Shown piece by piece: positions 5,598 through 8,742 of a stretch of DNA of 8,742 bases (the first letter of the stretch is position 1; the number at the start of each line of letters is the position of its first letter). The position numbers and the translations under genes are program-made. The stretch covers positions 1-8,742 of the forward strand of contig JBAZSR010000161.1 of NCBI GenBank assembly GCA_041662295.1, written 5' to 3'. Source of the stretch: JACQWX01 sp041662295 (lineage in GTDB: Bacteria; Elusimicrobiota; Elusimicrobia; UBA1565; UBA9628). The notes under the pieces were generated by a model. It saw nothing but the letters and a program-made list of their open reading frames with translations, made no database searches and was not told the DNA's origin.

Positions 5598-6988
5598 GCG
5601 AGCGCGCCCCAGAGGAAGAGCACGTTGAGGCAGAAGAACAGGACCTGGAGCGTGACGACCCACTTCACCCAGGTCCACCACTCGAGCTTCGCGAGCGCGA
5701 GGCATCCGATGAGCGTGTTGTTGGTGGGCACGAGCTGGTCCGTGAACCCGTTGCCGAACTGGAAGATGAGCACCGTGGTCTGCCGGGAGATGCCCAGGAG
5801 GTCGCCCAGAGGAGCCATGATGGGCACGGTCAGCGCGGCCTGGCCGGAGCCGGAGTTGACGAAGAGGTTGATGACGTGCTGGACACAGAGCATCACCACC
5901 ACGCAGGTGTATCTCGAGAACTGCGCGAGCGGGGCGGACAGGTGGTGCAGGATGGTGTCGATGATCCTGCCCTCCGTGGCCAGGACCACCATGCCCTGGG
6001 AGAATCCGACCACGATGGCCGCGCCCACGAGCGAAGCCGCGCCCTCCTGGAAGGACTCGGCCATGTCATTGACCTTCATGCGGCAGACCAGGCCCGTCAG
6101 CAGGCCCATGGCCAGGAACACGCCCGTGATCTCGGCCATATACCACTTGAGCTTGACCACGCCGAACACGATGACCGCCAGACTCCCCAGGAGCATGGCG
6201 AGGCCCGCGAGGTGGCCGAGCGTCATGACCTTCTCGTGACGGCTGGTCTCGACCATATGCTTCCTTAATTCAGCGTCGGCCGCGGCTACCGGGCTCAGGG
6301 ACGGGTCGCGCTTGACCCTGGCCGCGTGCCGCATCACGAACCAGATCGCCAGGGCCGTGAACGCCACCCAGCACAGCGACCGGTAGCCCAAGCCCGAGAA
6401 GAGCGGCACCCCGGCGATGCCCTGGGCCACCCCGACCGTGAAGGGGTTGAGCATGGCCGCGGAAAAGCCCACGGCCGAGGCCACGTAGGGGATGGCGCAG
6501 CCCGTCAGGGAGTCGTAGCCGCAGGCGAGCGCGATGGGCACGAAGATGCTGATGAAGGGGATGGTCTCCTCGCTCATGCCGAAGACCGCGCCGCAGAGGG
6601 AGAAGAAGGTCATGAAGATCGGGATGATCCAGATCTCCCTGCCCCGGAAGGCCTTGAGGGTCTTGAAGATGCCTGCGTCGATGGTGCCGCTCCTCTGGAT
6701 GACGCCGAAGACCCCGCCCACGATGAGGAGGAAGGCGATGATGGTGGCCCCGTTCTCCAAGCCCTTGAGCGGGGCGGTCATCAGGGACATCAAGCCCGCC
6801 CTGTGCGGCTCGACCGGATGGTAGGTGCCTGCGACCACGATCCTGCGGCCGTCGCGCTCCGTCTTGTCGAACTCGCCGGCGGGCACGACATGGGTGGCGA
6901 GACCCGCCAGGATCAGAAGGCCGGAGATGACCACCAGCACGTGCGGCATGGGCAGCCGGTCGAAGAAGGCCTTGATCCGGGCGGACAT
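5585..6988 (-). CDS. YfcC-family transporter (DcuC/ArcD-like)
   Basis: This 467-residue integral membrane protein closely resembles the YfcC family of C4-dicarboxylate-anaerobic-carrier-like permeases. Signatures are THVVPAGEFD after helix 1 (residues ~32-41), GTYHPVE, LIVGGVFGVIQRSGTIDAGI (~89-107), FGMSEETIPF (~136-145), GYDSLTGCAIPYV, and NPFTVGVAQGIAGVPL (~181-196). NSGSGQAALTVPIMAPL and a TDQLVPTNNT loop occur near the C-terminus. The family is variously annotated as dicarboxylate or basic amino acid carriers, and the sequence does not decide the substrate. The start at 6988 is preferred over an in-frame ATG at 7075. The 29 extra residues would be encoded by the repeat-rich spacer and across the -10 element, whereas family members begin just before helix 1. 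TGGTATCAT lies ten bases before the chosen ATG. The gene is divergent from the amylase gene. Confidence 0.92.
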   Translation of the reverse strand: MSARIKAFFDRLPMPHVLVVISGLLILAGLATHVVPAGEFDKTERDGRRIVVAGTYHPVEPHRAGLMSLMTAPLKGLENGATIIAFLLIVGGVFGVIQRSGTIDAGIFKTLKAFRGREIWIIPIFMTFFSLCGAVFGMSEETIPFISIFVPIALACGYDSLTGCAIPYVASAVGFSAAMLNPFTVGVAQGIAGVPLFSGLGYRSLCWVAFTALAIWFVMRHAARVKRDPSLSPVAAADAELRKHMVETSRHEKVMTLGHLAGLAMLLGSLAVIVFGVVKLKWYMAEITGVFLAMGLLTGLVCRMKVNDMAESFQEGAASLVGAAIVVGFSQGMVVLATEGRIIDTILHHLSAPLAQFSRYTCVVVMLCVQHVINLFVNSGSGQAALTVPIMAPLGDLLGISRQTTVLIFQFGNGFTDQLVPTNNTLIGCLALAKLEWWTWVKWVVTLQVLFFCLNVLFLWGALATGF

Positions 6989-6998
6989 CTTGGCCCCA

Positions 6999-7007
6999 AT
7001 GATACCA
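6999..7007 (-). promoter_or_regulatory. Extended -10 element (TGGTATCAT) before the YfcC-family gene
   Basis: TG-G-TATCAT lies ten bases before ATG 6988 and shares TATCATTG with the MFS promoter. The predicted leader is about four bases. It abuts the CTGGGNCC repeat cluster, so a protein bound there would contact or exclude RNA polymerase. Confidence 0.5.
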
Positions 7008-7009
7008 CA

Positions 7010-7059
7010 CTGGGCCCGATGCCATCCCTGGGTCCCAGGTCCCATCCGAGCCTGGGACC
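7010..7059. repeat. Operator-like cluster: three CTGGGNCC elements and a 9-bp inverted repeat
   Basis: CTGGGCCC (7010-7017), CTGGGTCC (7028-7035) and CTGGGACC (7052-7059) occur in the same orientation. GGTCCCAGG (7031-7039) and CCTGGGACC (7051-7059) form a perfect inverted repeat around an 11-base loop, and CCTGGG-T-CCCAGG (7027-7039) is itself a palindrome. GGTCCCA is duplicated in tandem at 7031-7044. The cluster lies in the 125-base spacer between the divergent YfcC-family and amylase genes, the classic place for a shared regulator site. No regulator gene is in the window. Confidence 0.6.
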
Positions 7060-7087
7060 AATGACCCTTCCGCATAGGTCCAAAGGC

Positions 7088-7096
7088 TGATACGCT
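7088..7096 (+). promoter_or_regulatory. Possible extended -10 (TGATACGCT) before the amylase gene
   Basis: TG-A-TACGCT lies 17 bases before ATG 7114, with TTCCGC as a poor -35 at 17-base spacing. It is weaker than the other candidates because the hexamer has G and C in its middle. No ribosome binding site lies between it and the ATG. Confidence 0.3.
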
Positions 7097-7113
7097 CCCA
7101 GCACGCCCCGGCC

Positions 7114-8742
7114 ATGAGAACGCACCGCTCCCTCTCCATCGCTGTCCTCTCCCTGTCGTGCGCTGTCCCCTGGCCCGCCCGGAGCGCTCCCGCGGGCCTC
7201 AACAACGCCAAGGCCTCCCTCTCCGGCACCGCGCCCCTGGAAGCCGCGGATGCGGCCCTGCGGGAGCTCTTCGACGGAGGCTTCAACGCCGGCAAGGCCC
7301 TCGAAAGCTCCGCGATGGCCCAGGAAGCATCGGCCCAGTCAGCCTCCTACGCGCGCCTCCGCGAGCTGCGCGAGGTCCTGGGCATCGGAGGAGGCCGCGG
7401 CATCCTGCCCTTCACCTTCCGGCCCTCGGGAGGAGGCGAAGTCACGGCGCGAAACGCGGGCCTGGAGGGCTTCATCTACGCCGAGGAGCGGCTCTCCGCG
7501 AGCAAGGGCTCCGCGAGCCTGAGCCACCACGTCCAGGACTATGCCCGATACCTCGAGGCCCTCCTCTCTTCGGTCTCATGGGCTGGCAGCGCCCGCCAGG
7601 GCATCCGCGAGATCATGTCTTCAGGCGCGCCGGACTTGGAGAAATACGACCGCCTCATGGCCTACACGCGCTCCTACACCGAGGCCCTGAGAAGCCAGGT
7701 CGCGTCCCTGGACAAGGCCCGCTGGATGAGGGAAGCCCGCGTCTACGAGATCTTCCCCCGCGCCTTCAACCTCGCGGGCAAGCGGGCGGCCTCAGGCTCG
7801 CCCCCCGGCCCTGGAGGGCCCTTCTTCGCGGATTTCGGCTCGCAGGACCTGCGCCAGATCAAGGCCCAGGGCTTTGACACGGTCTGGGTCATGGGCATCT
7901 TCCCCATCGGCGAGAGGAACCGCTCCGGGACCGGAGGCGGCTCTCCTTATTCCATCAAGGACCACGAGGCCATCCACCCGGACCTCGGCACCGCGGACGA
8001 TTTCCGCGGGTTCGTGCGCCGAGCGCACGGGGAGGGCTTGAAAGTCGTCATCGACTTCGTCCCGAACCACACCTCCATGGACTCGAAGCTGCTCATGGAG
8101 CGGCCGGACTACTTCATCAACCGGCGGGGCGGGAGCCAGCCCAGAGGCACCTTCGACCACACGGACCCCGCCACGGGCGAGAAGTACTGGATCGCCCACG
8201 GCGGCTACGAGTCCTTCGGCAGCATCGACTTCTGGATCGACACGGCCCAGGTCAACTACGCAAGCCCCGGCCTGCGCGCGGAGATGACCCGCATCGTGCT
8301 GGGCTGGGTCCAGCGCTTCGGAGTCGACGGGTTCCGGGTCGACATGGCCTACCTGGACCTCAACGCCAACTTCTCCAGGGCTTGGAAGCTCTCCACTCCC
8401 AACCGCGAGTTCCTCGAACAGCTCATCACCAGCGTCAAGTCCGCCTACCCAGGCACGGGCTTCATGGCCGAGGCCTACGACGGGTGGGACTCGCTCTCCT
8501 GGTGCGGATTCGACCTCATCTACAGCAAGAATAACATGGGCCGCGCCGGCGGCCACGAGGGCTGGTATGACGCGGTGCAGAGCCGCGACCCGGGCTGGAT
8601 CCGCGCGGCCTTGAAGCGCGCCGAGTTCCTCCAGTGGCAGACCGGCGGCTCCTCGGGCCTCGACTTCATCGGCAACCACGACGAGGCCTCCCCTCGCCGC
8701 TCCTTCGGACACTGGGAGCGGGGAGCCGCGGCCCTGACCCTC
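7114..8742 (+). CDS. Secreted alpha-amylase-family (GH13) glycoside hydrolase, 3' end outside window
   Basis: The frame is open for 543 codons to the window edge. Residues 1-~25 look like a signal peptide (MRTHRSLSIAVLSLSCAV, cleavage near RSA|PAG). Residues ~26-204 form an Ala/Leu/Glu-rich, mostly helical region with no family I recognise. The catalytic TIM barrel begins at ARVYEIFPRAFN (~208). All four conserved GH13 regions are visible: VVIDFVPNHT (D314, N318, H319), GFRVD with R408 and the nucleophile D410, FMAEAYDG with the acid/base E453, and FIGNHDE with N521, H522 and the transition-state Asp D523. The enzyme should therefore be a retaining alpha-glucan hydrolase or transglycosylase, most likely cutting starch, glycogen or dextrins outside the cytoplasm. 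Exact specificity cannot be read. The missing 3' part should hold the rest of the barrel and domain C. No Shine-Dalgarno sequence precedes the ATG. Confidence 0.93.
   Translation, partial: MRTHRSLSIAVLSLSCAVPWPARSAPAGLNNAKASLSGTAPLEAADAALRELFDGGFNAGKALESSAMAQEASAQSASYARLRELREVLGIGGGRGILPFTFRPSGGGEVTARNAGLEGFIYAEERLSASKGSASLSHHVQDYARYLEALLSSVSWAGSARQGIREIMSSGAPDLEKYDRLMAYTRSYTEALRSQVASLDKARWMREARVYEIFPRAFNLAGKRAASGSPPGPGGPFFADFGSQDLRQIKAQGFDTVWVMGIFPIGERNRSGTGGGSPYSIKDHEAIHPDLGTADDFRGFVRRAHGEGLKVVIDFVPNHTSMDSKLLMERPDYFINRRGGSQPRGTFDHTDPATGEKYWIAHGGYESFGSIDFWIDTAQVNYASPGLRAEMTRIVLGWVQRFGVDGFRVDMAYLDLNANFSRAWKLSTPNREFLEQLITSVKSAYPGTGFMAEAYDGWDSLSWCGFDLIYSKNNMGRAGGHEGWYDAVQSRDPGWIRAALKRAEFLQWQTGGSSGLDFIGNHDEASPRRSFGHWERGAAALTL

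Noticed and set aside
6989..7075. 29-residue N-terminal extension of the YfcC-family protein from ATG 7075
   Set aside because: It would be encoded by the operator-like repeats and the -10 element, and family members begin just ahead of the first helix.
6326..7090. Plus-strand frame of 254 codons opposite the YfcC-family gene
   Set aside because: Acidic/His-rich shadow of a membrane protein gene, with no start signal.
6270..7295. Minus-strand frame of 341 codons overlapping the YfcC-family and amylase starts
   Set aside because: His/Arg/Gly-rich and crosses a divergent promoter region; it is an alternative frame of the YfcC-family gene.
7792..8712. Minus-strand frame of 306 codons opposite the amylase gene
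   Set aside because: Val/Ala/Glu/Gly-rich shadow; the plus frame carries all four GH13 motifs.

Overview
This is a high-GC bacterial window with eight supportable genes, nearly all encoding exported or membrane proteins. Signal peptides, a lipobox-like signal, a secreted glycoside hydrolase and start codons placed almost directly behind extended -10 promoters point to a bacterium. I cannot name the lineage. An uncultured GC-rich phylum such as Elusimicrobiota is only a guess from the style of the exported orphan proteins. I see no rRNA, tRNA, CRISPR array, insertion sequence or phage gene.

Left third (1-3554, minus strand). Read from right to left, it holds a 49-residue membrane protein, a possible 27-residue hydrophobic peptide, a ~455-residue putative lipoprotein with an Ig-like N-terminal region, and a secreted protein with an HEAMH (HExxH) zinc-protease motif that runs off the left edge. 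The last two overlap by four bases (ATGA), so they are almost certainly one operon. The long open frames on the plus strand opposite them are shadows. This block is visibly less GC-rich than the rest and has no recognisable relatives.

Middle (3555-5566, plus strand). A divergent promoter region of about 80 bases feeds the 49-residue gene to the left and, to the right, a 232-residue secreted orphan protein with a consensus-like TTGACG-N17-TACACT promoter. A complete Spinster-like MFS transporter follows with its own promoter.

Right third (5585-8742). A YfcC-family (DcuC/ArcD-like) transporter on the minus strand converges tail to tail with the MFS gene, 18 bases apart. It diverges from a secreted alpha-amylase-family (GH13) enzyme that runs off the right edge with all four conserved GH13 regions already visible. 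The 125-base divergent spacer carries three CTGGGNCC elements and a 9-bp inverted repeat, a good candidate operator. A secreted starch or dextrin hydrolase beside two transporters suggests extracellular carbon acquisition, but neither transporter is a known sugar carrier, so a functional link is inference.

The most interesting observations are: (1) the same extended -10 element, TGnTATNNT, lies 5-10 bases before the start codon of four different genes, implying near-leaderless transcripts; (2) the uncharacterised lipoprotein/zincin operon with its small hydrophobic upstream ORFs; and (3) the repeat cluster between the YfcC and amylase genes.
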